A stretch of 64,000 bases of DNA, taken from contig CAVUEF010000019.1 in assembly GCA_963740455.1 (NCBI GenBank), positions 53,022 through 117,021 on the forward strand, given 5' to 3'. Position numbers and translations under genes: made by a program. The notes beneath the pieces were generated by a model, which saw only the letters and a list, made by a program, of their open reading frames with translations, was not told the origin of the DNA and ran no database searches. Every line of letters begins with the position of its first letter. Position 1 is the first letter of the stretch. Shown here in pieces: positions 42,409-51,761 of the stretch. The DNA is from Paucibacter sp963740455 (GTDB lineage: Bacteria; Pseudomonadota; Gammaproteobacteria; Burkholderiales; Burkholderiaceae_C).

Positions 42409-44513
42409 ACAATCCCCTGCTGCTATCCACCGGCCTGCCGGCCTTTGCCGAGTTGCGCGTCGAACATATCCGGCCTGCCATTCAGGAACTGCTGCGCCAG
42501 GCCGATGCCGCACTCGAGCAGGTGGTCAGCGACGCCGTGCCGGCCACTTACGAGGCGGTCAGCGCCGTGCTATCGGTTGCCACCGAACGCCTGGGACGCG
42601 CCTGGAGCGCGGTGAGCCACTTGAAAGAGGTTCGCAGCACACCCGAATGGCGCGCCGCCTGCAACGAGATGCTGCCCGCGGTGACCGAGTTCCACACGCG
42701 GCTGGGTTCGGACGAGCGGCTCTACGCCAAGTACAAAGCGATTGCCGCCAGCCCGGCGGCGGCCAGCTTGAGTGCGCCGCGCCGGCAGGCCCTGTCGCAC
42801 AGCTTGCGCGACTTCGCGCTGTCGGGCGCCGAGTTGACGGGTGAGGCGAAGGCGCGCTATGCGCAAATCCAGGAACGCAGCGCCGAGCTGAGTCAGCAGT
42901 TCTCGGAACATGTGATGGACGCGACCGATGGCTTTGCTTACTGGGCCACGGCCGACGAACTCGACGGTGTGCCCGATGACGTCGTGCAGTCCACGCGCGA
43001 AGCGGCTGCGGCCGATGGCAAGGACGGCCACAAGATCACCTTGCACCAGCCCTGCTACGTGCCGGTGATGCAGTACGCGACGCAGCGGGCGCTGCGCGAA
43101 ACGCTTTACACGGCCTATGCCACCCGTGCCAGCGAGCTTGGCCCCCCCGAGCTGGACAACACCGCCTTGATGCAAGAGCTGCTGGCACTGAGCCAGGAAG
43201 AGGCGCAGTTGCTGACCTACCCCAACTATGCCGCGCTCTCGCTGGTGCCAAAGATGGCGGAGTCCCCGCAGCAGGTGCTGGGTTTCTTGCGCGACCTGGC
43301 CGCGCGCGCCAAGCCCTTTGCCGAGCGTGATCTGCAGGCCTTGCGCGACTTCGCCCAGCAGGAGTTGAGTGGCTTCGGACTGAACGCTGAGAATCTGCAG
43401 GCCTGGGATCTGCCGTTTGTGAGCGAAAAGCTCAAACAGGCGCGCTACGCTTTCAGCGAGCAGGAGGTCAAGCAGTACTTCACCGAGCCCAGGGTCGTGC
43501 AGGGTCTGTTCAAGATCATCGAAACGCTGTTTGGCGTCAGCATTGCGCAAGACCAGGCCCAGGTCTGGCATGACGATGTGCGCTTCTACCGAATCGAGCG
43601 CGACGGTCAACTGGTCGGTCAGTTCTATCTGGATCTGCATGCCCGCACCGGCAAACGGCCGGGTGCCTGGATGGACGAGGTGTGCGGCCGCTGGCTGCGG
43701 CCGCAGGGCGACTTGCAGACACCGGTCGCGCATCTGGTGTGCAACTTCGCGGCGCCGGTCCTGGTCGCCGGGCCGCCCCAAGACCAGGAGATCCCCCTCG
43801 GGGGGGCGACACCGCAGGGGTCCAGGGGGTCCGAGACCCACCGGCCCGCGCTGCTCACGCATGACGATGTGACCACCTTGTTCCACGAGTTCGGACACGG
43901 CCTGCATCATTTGCTGACGCGCATCAGCGACATCGGCGTGTCGGGCATCTCGGGCGTCGAGTGGGACGCGGTCGAACTGCCGAGCCAATTCATGGAGAAC
44001 TTCTGCTGGGAATGGGAGGTGCTGAAAACTCTCACCGCCCATGTCGACACGTCTGAACCACTGCCGCGCGCGCTGTTCGACAAGATGCTGGCGGCCAAGA
44101 ATTTCCAGAGCGGCCTGCAGACCCTGCGCCAGATCGAGTTCGGCCTGATCGACATGCGATTGCACGCAGAGCCGGGCTGCCAGGCCGATGTGCAAGCACT
44201 GGTCGACGAGGTGCGCAGCGAAGTGAGCGTGTTCCCGCCTCCCGCGTTCAACCGCGCGCAGCACACCTTCTCGCACATCTTCTCGGGCGGCTACAGCGCC
44301 GGCTACTACAGCTACAAATGGGCCGAGGTGCTGAGTGCCGACATCTGGAGCGCATTCGAGGAAGAAGGCGTGTTCAACGCCGAGACCGGATCCCGCTATC
44401 TGCGCCACATCCTCGAAGTCGGCGGCAGTCGCGCCGCGATGGAAAGCTTCAAGGCCTTCCGCGGCCGCGAGCCCCTGATCGACGCCTTGCTGCGCCATCA
44501 AGGCATGGCGTGA
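42405..44513 (+). CDS. prlC: Oligopeptidase A (M3 metallopeptidase)
   Basis: A 702 aa cytoplasmic zinc oligopeptidase that degrades peptides including cleaved signal peptides. The zinc motif is HEFGHGLHHLL with the downstream Glu in SGVEWDAVELPSQFMENF. The start is the ATG at 42405 overlapping folD. Just before the zinc motif, residues of about 455-480 (AGPPQDQEIPLGGATPQGS and following) do not fit the family, where LVCNF is followed shortly by PALLTHDEV. The DNA of that insert is repeat-like (see 43768-43842). The frame is kept, so the enzyme may still fold. Confidence 0.94.
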   Translation: MNNPLLLSTGLPAFAELRVEHIRPAIQELLRQADAALEQVVSDAVPATYEAVSAVLSVATERLGRAWSAVSHLKEVRSTPEWRAACNEMLPAVTEFHTRLGSDERLYAKYKAIAASPAAASLSAPRRQALSHSLRDFALSGAELTGEAKARYAQIQERSAELSQQFSEHVMDATDGFAYWATADELDGVPDDVVQSTREAAAADGKDGHKITLHQPCYVPVMQYATQRALRETLYTAYATRASELGPPELDNTALMQELLALSQEEAQLLTYPNYAALSLVPKMAESPQQVLGFLRDLAARAKPFAERDLQALRDFAQQELSGFGLNAENLQAWDLPFVSEKLKQARYAFSEQEVKQYFTEPRVVQGLFKIIETLFGVSIAQDQAQVWHDDVRFYRIERDGQLVGQFYLDLHARTGKRPGAWMDEVCGRWLRPQGDLQTPVAHLVCNFAAPVLVAGPPQDQEIPLGGATPQGSRGSETHRPALLTHDDVTTLFHEFGHGLHHLLTRISDIGVSGISGVEWDAVELPSQFMENFCWEWEVLKTLTAHVDTSEPLPRALFDKMLAAKNFQSGLQTLRQIEFGLIDMRLHAEPGCQADVQALVDEVRSEVSVFPPPAFNRAQHTFSHIFSGGYSAGYYSYKWAEVLSADIWSAFEEEGVFNAETGSRYLRHILEVGGSRAAMESFKAFRGREPLIDALLRHQGMA
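43768..43842. repeat. GC-rich repeat-like insertion inside prlC
   Basis: This segment contains GGGCCGCCCC, then CCCCCTCGGGGGGG and AGGGGTCCAGGGGGTC, a dyad-rich sequence like the short palindromic elements scattered in Comamonadaceae genomes. It adds about 25 codons in frame between the LVCNF and PALLTHDDV segments of PrlC. No second copy was found in this window, so its repeat nature is inferred from composition. Confidence 0.5.
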
Positions 44514-44540
44514 GCGGGGCTGCGAGCGCTTCGCGGTAGT

Positions 44541-46028
44541 TCAAACCTCGCCTTCGCCATCGCCAGCTGCGTTGACCTCGATGCTGCCCAGCAGCGCCTG
44601 CGCACGGTTGTCCGGCAAGGCTTCGACAGCGCGCAGTTCGCGCGCCATCACGCGCGTGCGGCGTTCGGCCATGTCGATGCTGCTGCTGGCTTCGTCGAGC
44701 TTCTTCTTGGTCTTGGCCAGCACATCGCCGAACTTGCCGAACTCGGTCTTGACCGCGCCCAGCACCTCCCAGACCTCGGCTGAGCGCTTCTCGAGTGCCA
44801 GGGTGCGAAAACCCATTTGCAGACTCGTCAAGGTGGCCAGCAAGGTGGTGGGGCCGACCAGCATCACCTTGTATTCGCGCTGCAGCGCCTCCATCAGGCC
44901 CGGGCGGCGCAAGGCCTCGGCGTAAAGGCCTTCGGTGGGCACGAACAGCATGCCGAAGTCGGTCGTGTGTGGCGGGGCGATGTATTTGTCGCGGATGGTC
45001 CTGGCCTCAAGACGCAGGCGCATCTCGATGGCCTTGGCCGCAGCTTCGACACCGGCGGCATCGGCCTTGTCCTGGGCTTCGAGCAGACGCTCGTAGTCCT
45101 CGCGCGGAAACTTGGCGTCAATGGGCAGCCACAGCGGCGCGCCATCGGCGCGCTGGCCGGGCAGGCGGATCGCAAACTCGACCCGCTCGGCGCTGCCGGG
45201 AATGGTGGCGACATTGGTCGCGTACTGCTCGGGCGTGAACACCTGTTCCAGCAGGCCCGCGAGCTGCACTTCGCCAAAGATGCCGCGCGTCTTCACATTC
45301 GTCAGCACGCGGTTCAGCGCGCCCACATCGCGCGCCAAGGTCTGCATCTCACCCAGGCCCTTGTGCACCTGCTCCAACCGGTCGGCCACCTGCTTGAAGC
45401 TCTCGCCCAGGCGCGCCTCAAGCGTCGCATGCAGCTTTTCGTCGACAGTGGCGCGCATCTGCTCGAGCTTTTTCTCGTTGTCCTGCTGGATGGCAGCAAG
45501 GCGTTGCTCGATGGTCGCGCGCATCTCGGCCATGCGCTGGTCGTTCGCGCTGGCCACCGCACGCAGTTGCTCGGTCAGCGTGTCGGCAAAGCGCTTGAGC
45601 GTCAGCGCCTGCGACTCGGCCACGCGGGTCAGCGCGCCGTCCTGCGCTTCGCGTGCGCCCTGGGCTTGCTGGGCCAGGCCTTGTGTCGCGGTCTGCAAGC
45701 CCGAAGCGATCGACTGCTGCAGCGCGCTCAGTTGCAGGCGAAAGCTGTCGATCTGCTCGTTTTGCGTGCGCGCCACGTCGCCCTGCTGGTTCAGCAAGGT
45801 CTGCTGGACACTGGCCAAGGTGTTCGAGAGTTCCTGGCGCGTGGCACTGCCGCTGCGCGTCAGCTCGTCGCGCAGCTCGCGCTCCATGCGTTCGCTGCTC
45901 GCCACGATGCTGCGTTGCAAATCATCGATCACTTGCGCCGACTGCGTTTGTCCGGCGCGCCACAACAGCACCAGCACCCAAGCCTGCAGAGCGATCAAAC
46001 CCAGGATTGCGAAGTCTTGCCAAGTCAT
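44541..46028 (-). CDS. rmuC: DNA recombination protein RmuC
   Basis: A 495 aa RmuC-family protein. One N-terminal membrane helix (LGLIALQAWVLVLLWRAG) is followed by a long coiled coil of about 230 residues, rich in Gln and Ala, and a C-terminal nuclease-like domain. Characteristic pieces are GIFGEVQLAGLLEQV, FAIRLPGQR, WLPIDAKFPREDYERL and FVPTEGLYAEAL. RmuC limits inversions at short repeats. The start at 46028 (MTWQDFA) is preferred over a six-codon extension. It is divergent from the DUF885 gene. Confidence 0.92.
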   Translation of the reverse strand: MTWQDFAILGLIALQAWVLVLLWRAGQTQSAQVIDDLQRSIVASSERMERELRDELTRSGSATRQELSNTLASVQQTLLNQQGDVARTQNEQIDSFRLQLSALQQSIASGLQTATQGLAQQAQGAREAQDGALTRVAESQALTLKRFADTLTEQLRAVASANDQRMAEMRATIEQRLAAIQQDNEKKLEQMRATVDEKLHATLEARLGESFKQVADRLEQVHKGLGEMQTLARDVGALNRVLTNVKTRGIFGEVQLAGLLEQVFTPEQYATNVATIPGSAERVEFAIRLPGQRADGAPLWLPIDAKFPREDYERLLEAQDKADAAGVEAAAKAIEMRLRLEARTIRDKYIAPPHTTDFGMLFVPTEGLYAEALRRPGLMEALQREYKVMLVGPTTLLATLTSLQMGFRTLALEKRSAEVWEVLGAVKTEFGKFGDVLAKTKKKLDEASSSIDMAERRTRVMARELRAVEALPDNRAQALLGSIEVNAAGDGEGEV

Positions 46029-46123
46029 ACGGCGATTGTCGCCCAAGCTTTCGCATAGCTGGCGCTACGGCGCGTCTATCATCAGCTCGCGCCGAAATAG
46101 TTGCATCCATCTAAAGAGGAACT

Positions 46124-47966
46124 ATGAAGAAGAACCCAACTTCGATTGCTCGACACGGTATGTCTGCTTTGACCGTCGCTCTGATGGCCATCACGCTTGC
46201 CGCTTGCAGCGGTCTGCAAGCGACCGATCACCACGTCAAGCCGATGGCAGCCGCCGCCGCATCGACCGATAACCAAGCCACACGCTTGCACGCGCTGTTC
46301 GATGCAAGCTGGGAAGCGGCGATGCGGCGCTACCCGGAGCGAGCGACCTATGTCGGCGACAAGCGCTACGGTGACCGCTTGTACGACGCATCCGCCGAGA
46401 ACGAGGCGAATGCCTTCGCCGAGGCGCGGCGCCACTTGCAGCAGGCCGAAGCGATAGACCGCTCTGCCCTCGATGCCAAAGACCGCACTTCGCTGGACCT
46501 CTACATCCATGGTCTGCGCGACGAACTGAACTTCGAACCCCTGGTCGGCTGGCGGCGCATGAGCCTGGGCGCGATCGGTGGCTTCCATACCAGTCTGGCC
46601 GACCTGCTGCGTACCAGCCCGGTGGCTCAACGCAACGACGCCGAGCAGGTGCTGAGCCGGCTGGCCGCCTACCCCAGACGCGTCGATCAGGAACTGGTGC
46701 GTCTGCGCGAAGGCCTGTCGCTGGGCTGGGTGGCGCCCAAGCCTGTGATAGCCAGGGTGCTTGCCAGCCTGGACAAGCAGATTGCAGCCAGCATCGATGT
46801 CAGCCCGTTCTTCGAGCCCTTCACGCGGCTGGGCAAGGACATTCCTGCCAGACGAACAGGCCGCGTTGCGCGCGCGCGCAAGGCAAGTCATTGCCGAACA
46901 GGTGCTGCCAGCGCAGCGACGGCTGCGCGAGTTCGTCGCGACCGACTACGCGAGAGCGGCGCCGGCGGCCGGCAATCTGGCGCTCTACCCCGGTGGTGCG
47001 GCGGTGTACGCCGCGCTGGTGCGCCGCCAGACCACCACCGACCTGACACCGGCACAAATCCACGCCATCGGCTTGCGCGAAGTCGCGCGGCTGCGCGGCG
47101 AGATCGCCCAGGTGATGCGCGACATGTCCTGGTCGGGTGACTTTGCCTCCTTCGTCCACCACCTCAACACCGACCCGAAGTATTTCTATCCGAGCGGCGA
47201 AGCGCTGCTGGCCGGCTACCGCGACATCGGCAAGCGCATTGACCCCGAGTTGCCGCGCCTGTTTGCCGAGTTGCCGCGTGCGCCTTGGGGCGTGCGGGCA
47301 ATGCCGGCCGCTGATGGCCCTGACGCGGCCGAGAATTACTCGGGACCCGCGCTCGACGGCAGCCGGCCGGGGTGGTTCAACGCGAACGCCGTCGGCTACC
47401 AGACGCGGCCGAACTGGGGCATGGAGACCCTGGTCGCGCATGAGGCGGTGCCGGGCCACCACTTGCAGAACGCGCGCGCCATCGAACTCGGCACGCTGCC
47501 CAAGTTCCGCCGCGCCAAATGGTATGTGGCCTATGGTGAAGGCTGGGCCTTGTATGCCGAAACGCTGGGCTTCGAGCTGGGGCTGTACAAGGACCCGGCG
47601 AGCCGCTTCGGCCATCTGCAGGGTCAGATCTTGCGTGCCGCCCGGCTGGTGGTCGATACCGGCATTCATGAACTCGGCTGGACCCGCCAGCAGGCCATCG
47701 ACTACATGCTGGCGCAGACCGGCAGCGAGCGTGGCTTCATCGAGAGCGAGGTCGACCGCTACACCTCGTGGCCCGGCCAGGCCCTGGGCTACATGATCGG
47801 CGAGCTGAAGATCCTCGAACTGCGCGACCGCGCCCGCGCCAAGCTCGGCCCTCGTTTCGACATCCGGCGCTTCCATATGGTGCTGCTCGACCAGGGCGCC
47901 GTGCCACTGACCGTGCTTGAACAGCAGGTGGACGAGTGGATCGCTGCAGAGCTGGCGCGGCGCTGA
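46124..47966 (+). pseudogene. DUF885 family lipoprotein (M32-like peptidase fold), frameshifted as read
   Basis: The N-terminal frame starts with a lipoprotein signal (ALMAITLAACSG, lipobox LAAC) and runs to about 46850; the remaining 370 residues are in a second frame. The joint is at ATTCCTGCC-A-GACGAACAG, where one extra base, probably the A near 46850, breaks IPADEQAALR. The full protein would be about 613 aa. The second part carries the zinc motif HEAVPGHHLQ and VAYGEGWALYAE, typical of DUF885 proteins. Both parts look conserved, so this may be a recent mutation or a sequence error. The substrate is unknown. Confidence 0.85.
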
Positions 47967-48017
47967 GCGCACCCAAGGCGGCGAAACTTCGCGGCGGCGT
48001 TTCAGTCGCTCGTTCCA

Positions 48018-49004
48018 TCAACCCTGAAGCACTTGCGGATTGAGCGGTGTCGGCGGCTTGCCGCCAGTCAGCGCGGCAATCAGGTTGTCGGCGGCAAGCA
48101 TCGCCATCGCCAGGCGCGTGGCCATCGTCGCGCTGGCGATATGCGGCGTCAGCACGACGTTGGCCAAGTCGAGCAGACCCGGATGCAACTGCGGCTCGCC
48201 CTCGAACACGTCCAGGCCGGCAGCGGCAATGGTGCGCTCGCGCAGCGCCTCGGCCAGCGCCACGTCGTCGACCACGCCACCACGCGCGATATTGGTGAGT
48301 GTGGCGCTGCGCTTCATCTGCTTGAGCTCGGCCGCGCCAATCGTGTGATGCGCCTCGGCTGAATAAGGCAGCACGATGACGAGGTGGTCGGCCTCGCGCA
48401 GCAGCGTTGTCTTGTCCACATAACGCGCGCCCACTTCGGCTTCGAGCTCAGGTGCCAGGCGCGAACGGTTGTGATAGATCACCGGCATGCCAAAACCCAG
48501 CGCGCCGCGCCTGGCAATCGCGCGCCCGATGCGACCCATGCCCAGAATGCCCAGCGTGCTGCCGTGCACTTCGGCGCCGGCAAACATATCCAGACTCCAG
48601 CGCGTCCATTCGCCGCGGCGCAAGCTGCGTTCGGCTTCGGACATGCGGCGTGCTGCCGCCATCATCAGGGCAAAGCCGAAGTCGGCGGTGGTTTCGGTCA
48701 GCACGTCGGGCGTGTTGGTGGCCAGCACACCGCGCGCGGTGCAGGCCGGCACGTCGATATTGTTGTAGCCCACCGCGATATTGCACACCGCCTTGAGCTG
48801 CGGGCAGGCAGCTAGCAGTTGCGCGTCGATGCGCTCGCTGCCGGTAATCATGGCGCCCGCCTTGCCTTTGAGCCGCTCGATCAACTGCTCGGACGTGAAT
48901 GGTTCGTCGCTCTGATTGCTGCTGACATCGAAATGCCGCTGCAACTGCTCGAGTATCTCGGGGAAGACGCCGCGCGCCACCAGGATTGCCGGTTTTTCAA
49001 ACAT
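48018..49004 (-). CDS. D-isomer 2-hydroxyacid dehydrogenase (glyoxylate/hydroxypyruvate reductase-like)
   Basis: A 328 aa NAD(P)-dependent dehydrogenase. The NAD motif is LGILGMGRIGRAIARRGALG, and the catalytic Arg, Glu and His are in NIARGGVVDD, GLDVFEGEP and LTPHIASAT. The sequence resembles the GhrB/GyaR group that reduces glyoxylate and hydroxypyruvate. Glyoxylate chemistry would fit an oxalate- or C2-using organism, but this gene is far from oxc. The ATG at 49004 is used; it starts 8 bp from the antiporter stop, so the genes are probably co-transcribed. Confidence 0.88.
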   Translation of the reverse strand: MFEKPAILVARGVFPEILEQLQRHFDVSSNQSDEPFTSEQLIERLKGKAGAMITGSERIDAQLLAACPQLKAVCNIAVGYNNIDVPACTARGVLATNTPDVLTETTADFGFALMMAAARRMSEAERSLRRGEWTRWSLDMFAGAEVHGSTLGILGMGRIGRAIARRGALGFGMPVIYHNRSRLAPELEAEVGARYVDKTTLLREADHLVIVLPYSAEAHHTIGAAELKQMKRSATLTNIARGGVVDDVALAEALRERTIAAAGLDVFEGEPQLHPGLLDLANVVLTPHIASATMATRLAMAMLAADNLIAALTGGKPPTPLNPQVLQG

Positions 49005-49011
49005 GCATGCC

Positions 49012-50436
49012 TCAGACAAAGAAGATGAAAGTCATGATCGCAAACAGCGGCAGCAAGACCGCGGTCGACCACAGCATATAGCCGAAGAAACTAGGCATGC
49101 GGATGCCGCGTTCCTCGGCAATGGCCTTGACCATAAAGTTGGGCGCATTGCCTATATAGCTGTTGGCACCCATGAATACCGAGCCGGCGGAGATCGCGGC
49201 GAGAATTGGCGCCATCGTCGTCATCAAGAACTTCGGATCACCGCCCGCCATATTGAAGAACACCAGATAAGTGGGCGCATTGTCCAGGAACGATGACAGC
49301 GCCCCAGAGAACCAGAAGTAGGCCCAGGGCAGCGGCTGGCCATCGGCGCCGGTAACGGTTGCTAGCAGCCCTGCAAAGGGCCCGTGCATGCCCGCACGCA
49401 ACATGGCGAGCACCGGAATGATGGTCAGGAAGATACCTGCGAACAGCTTGGCCACCTCCTGCATCGCACCCCACGAGAACTGGTTGTTTGCACGCACCGA
49501 CTTGGGCGTGAGCAGCAGCGAGGTCAGCGTCACGCCGATCAAGGCAAGATCCCGCACTAACTGCGGAAGACGAACTTCCGTGCCGGCAATATGCCAGGCC
49601 ATTTCCGACTTCCACATGCCGCTCAACAGCACCAGCCCCATCACGCAAAGCAGCAGCAAGAGATTCACACTGCCTTCAAGTCCTGGCTTGGTGTCAGGTG
49701 TCGGGTCGCGTCGCCGCACGCCCTCCTTGCGATAGTGGTAGTGGTCGAGCAGGTAAAAAATCACCAGCAGACTTCCGCACAAGAACAGCGTTTCCGGCAG
49801 CAGCTGAGTGACGGTCCAGAAGAAATCGACACCTTTCAAGAAACCCAAGAACAGGGGTGGATCACCAAGAGGCGTCAAAGAGCCCGCAGCGTTCGAGACA
49901 ATGAAGATGAAGAACACGAATACATGGGCGGCATGGCGACGGTTGTCGTTGGCACGTATCAACGGGCGCACCATCAGTATCGAAGCACCGGTCGTCCCCA
50001 TGAAGCTGGCCAGCACAGCGCCGATGGCCATCAAGCCCACGTTCAACCCCGGGCTGCCGTGCAGATTGCCGCGCAGGAAGATCCCGCCCGCCACCGTGTA
50101 CAAGGCCGTCAGCAAGATGATGAACGGCACATAGTCCGCGAGCATCGCGTGCACGACGCTTGCCCCCGCCACACCCGCGCCGAAAGTCCACGCGAAAGGC
50201 AGCAAGAAGGCCAGCCCCCAAGCTGCAGCGATCTTGCCGAAGTGGTGGTGCCACAAGGCAGGCAGGGTCAGCGGCATCAAGGCAATGCTGAGCAAGATGC
50301 CGGCAAACGGAACCGACCACCACACCGCCAACTGGCTGCCATCAAACGACGATGCATGGGCAAGACTCGGCGCCGACAGGAGAACGCACAAGAGACCGAA
50401 GGCGCGGGCAAGACTGGCAGTAAAAGACTTATTCAT
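49012..50436 (-). CDS. nhaD: NhaD-type sodium/proton antiporter
   Basis: A 474 aa polytopic membrane protein with a cleavable-looking N-terminus (SLAHASS) and about 12 hydrophobic segments. Family motifs are GTTGASILMVRPLIRAN, NAAGSLTPLGDPPLFLGFL and, near the end, SSFLDNAPTYLVFFNMAGG and GANSYIGNAPNFMVKAIAEE. These belong to the ion transporter superfamily group of NhaD-like antiporters. Its start overlaps the nitroreductase stop by 8 bp. The exact ion specificity is not readable from the sequence. Confidence 0.85.
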   Translation of the reverse strand: MNKSFTASLARAFGLLCVLLSAPSLAHASSFDGSQLAVWWSVPFAGILLSIALMPLTLPALWHHHFGKIAAAWGLAFLLPFAWTFGAGVAGASVVHAMLADYVPFIILLTALYTVAGGIFLRGNLHGSPGLNVGLMAIGAVLASFMGTTGASILMVRPLIRANDNRRHAAHVFVFFIFIVSNAAGSLTPLGDPPLFLGFLKGVDFFWTVTQLLPETLFLCGSLLVIFYLLDHYHYRKEGVRRRDPTPDTKPGLEGSVNLLLLLCVMGLVLLSGMWKSEMAWHIAGTEVRLPQLVRDLALIGVTLTSLLLTPKSVRANNQFSWGAMQEVAKLFAGIFLTIIPVLAMLRAGMHGPFAGLLATVTGADGQPLPWAYFWFSGALSSFLDNAPTYLVFFNMAGGDPKFLMTTMAPILAAISAGSVFMGANSYIGNAPNFMVKAIAEERGIRMPSFFGYMLWSTAVLLPLFAIMTFIFFV

Positions 50437-51133
50437 AGAATTTAGTGAAGCTCGTCACCGGCACGCGCTCGGTGATCAAGGCGTTGATGGCAGCGTGCGG
50501 GTCAGCGTAGCCAAGCGACATGCCGCACACCAGCATCTGATCTGGCGGCACGCCCAAGTACTCGAGAATGATTTTGTGAAACTGCATGAATGCGACCTGC
50601 GGACAGGTGTGCAGGCCGCGCGCACGCGCTGCGATCATGATGTTTTGCAAGAAGGTGCCGTAATCAAGCCAGCTGCCTTGCTGCATCACGCGGTCAATCG
50701 TGAAGATCAGCCCCACCGGGGCATCGAAGAATTTGTAGTTGCGCCCATGCTGGTCATGCATGCGCTGCTTGTCGCCTTTTTGAATGCCCAGCAGTCCGTA
50801 CATGTCCCAACCCATCTTGCGGCGCCGGTCGATATACGGCGAAAGCCATTCTTTCGGGTAGTAGCCATAGTCGTCGGTGTGGGTGGCCGCCGCGGCGGGG
50901 TCGTTGAAGACCTCCAGAATCCTTGTGCTCAAGGTCTGTTTGGCAGCACCCGTCAGCACATGCACTTTCCAGGGCTGGATGTTGGTACCCGAGGGCGCAC
51001 GCGACGCCACTTGCAGGATGTCTTCGATCGTCTGGCGCGGCACCGGCGTGGGCAAATAAGCGCGCATCGAATGCCGCGATGTGATGGCTGCGTCAACCGC
51101 GGCTATGGCGGCGGCACTCGTGTCGGATGTCAT
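50429..51133 (-). CDS. Nitroreductase family protein
   Basis: A 234 aa flavin-dependent oxidoreductase. The N-terminal segment ITSRHSMRAYLPTPVPRQTI and RAPSGTNIQPWKVHV are the FMN-binding signatures of the family, and the C-terminal MLVCGMSLGYADP fits as well. It likely reduces nitro-aromatics or quinones with NAD(P)H. The ATG at 51133 lies 2 bp before the thioesterase stop (51136), so thioesterase, nitroreductase, antiporter and dehydrogenase form one tightly packed minus-strand operon. Confidence 0.9.
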   Translation of the reverse strand: MTSDTSAAAIAAVDAAITSRHSMRAYLPTPVPRQTIEDILQVASRAPSGTNIQPWKVHVLTGAAKQTLSTRILEVFNDPAAAATHTDDYGYYPKEWLSPYIDRRRKMGWDMYGLLGIQKGDKQRMHDQHGRNYKFFDAPVGLIFTIDRVMQQGSWLDYGTFLQNIMIAARARGLHTCPQVAFMQFHKIILEYLGVPPDQMLVCGMSLGYADPHAAINALITERVPVTSFTKFYE

Positions 51134-51135
51134 GG

Positions 51136-51570
51136 TCACGTGCGAAGTCCCTGCAAGAAATTCCTCAATGGGTCGGGCAGCGGCACAGGGCGCCGCGATT
51201 GCTTGTCCACATACACATGCACGAGGTGGCCCTGCGCGGCGCATAAGGCTTGGCCCTCACCAAACAGGCCGATCTCGTAGCGCACGCTCGACTGGCCCAG
51301 CTGCGCCACGCGCAGGCCGGCGTCCACCCCCTGAGGGAAAGCCAGCGCAGCAAAGTAGCTGCAATGCGTTTCGACCACCAGGCCGATCACCTGTCCCTGC
51401 TGAATGTCCAGCACCCCGGCCGCTATCAGCGTCTGGTTCACGGCCGTGTCAAACAGGCTGTAGTAGACGACATTGTTCAGATGGCCATAGATGTCGTTGT
51501 CCATCCATCGCGTGGTGAGACGCACAAACTGTCGGTAGGCCAGGCGCGGTTCAGGCTCGGGTCTGCTCAT
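51136..51570 (-). CDS. Acyl-CoA thioesterase (hotdog fold)
   Basis: A 144 aa YbgC/4HBT-type thioesterase. The hallmark is RWMDNDIYGHLNNVVYYSLF, with the catalytic Asp and the HLNN segment, and VVETHCSYFAALAF follows. The start is placed at the ATG at 51570; another ATG lies two codons upstream. It is the first gene of the four-gene minus-strand operon and divergent from phaP, so its promoter lies within 51571-51761 next to the phasin operators. Confidence 0.87.
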   Translation of the reverse strand: MSRPEPEPRLAYRQFVRLTTRWMDNDIYGHLNNVVYYSLFDTAVNQTLIAAGVLDIQQGQVIGLVVETHCSYFAALAFPQGVDAGLRVAQLGQSSVRYEIGLFGEGQALCAAQGHLVHVYVDKQSRRPVPLPDPLRNFLQGLRT

Positions 51571-51647
51571 GACCCGCATTGTTCCATTGACTGCTGACCC
51601 GACCCTGCGAACTGTCAAATCGGCGGAAATTAGAAAACCCACCCTAA

Positions 51648-51666
51648 TTTGCTGCATTGCAGCAAA
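51648..51666. promoter_or_regulatory. PhaR-like operator 1 before phaP
   Basis: TTTGCTGCA-T-TGCAGCAAA is a perfect 19 bp palindrome just upstream of the -35 element. In Cupriavidus necator the repressor PhaR binds the phaP promoter at a site next to -35 and a second near the start of transcription, the same arrangement as here. Confidence 0.75.
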
Positions 51667-51672
51667 TAGTGC

Positions 51673-51700
51673 TTGCAGTCGCCCGGAAGCTGCGTAGAAT
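51673..51700 (+). promoter_or_regulatory. Sigma-70 promoter of phaP
   Basis: TTGCAG (51673-51678) and TAGAAT (51695-51700) are separated by 16 bp. The predicted start of transcription is near 51707, giving a leader of about 55 nt. It is bracketed by the two palindromes. Confidence 0.65.
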
Positions 51701-51708
51701 CGGCGTCA

Positions 51709-51723
51709 TGTTGCAGTGCAACA
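51709..51723. promoter_or_regulatory. PhaR-like operator 2 before phaP
   Basis: TGTTGCA-G-TGCAACA is a perfect 15 bp palindrome starting at about the predicted transcription start. Together with operator 1 it should allow a repressor such as PhaR to block phaP until granules appear and titrate it. No phaR gene is in the window. Confidence 0.7.
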
Positions 51724-51761
51724 AAACGTGCCACTCAATGCTTACCCTCAGGAGATACACC

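Noticed and set aside
42570..44501. Open frame of 643 codons opposite prlC
   Set aside because: No family resemblance; mirrors the codon bias of prlC.
46821..47972. Open frame of 383 codons opposite the DUF885 gene
   Set aside because: The plus strand carries the HExxH motif and family sequence, so the minus frame is a shadow.
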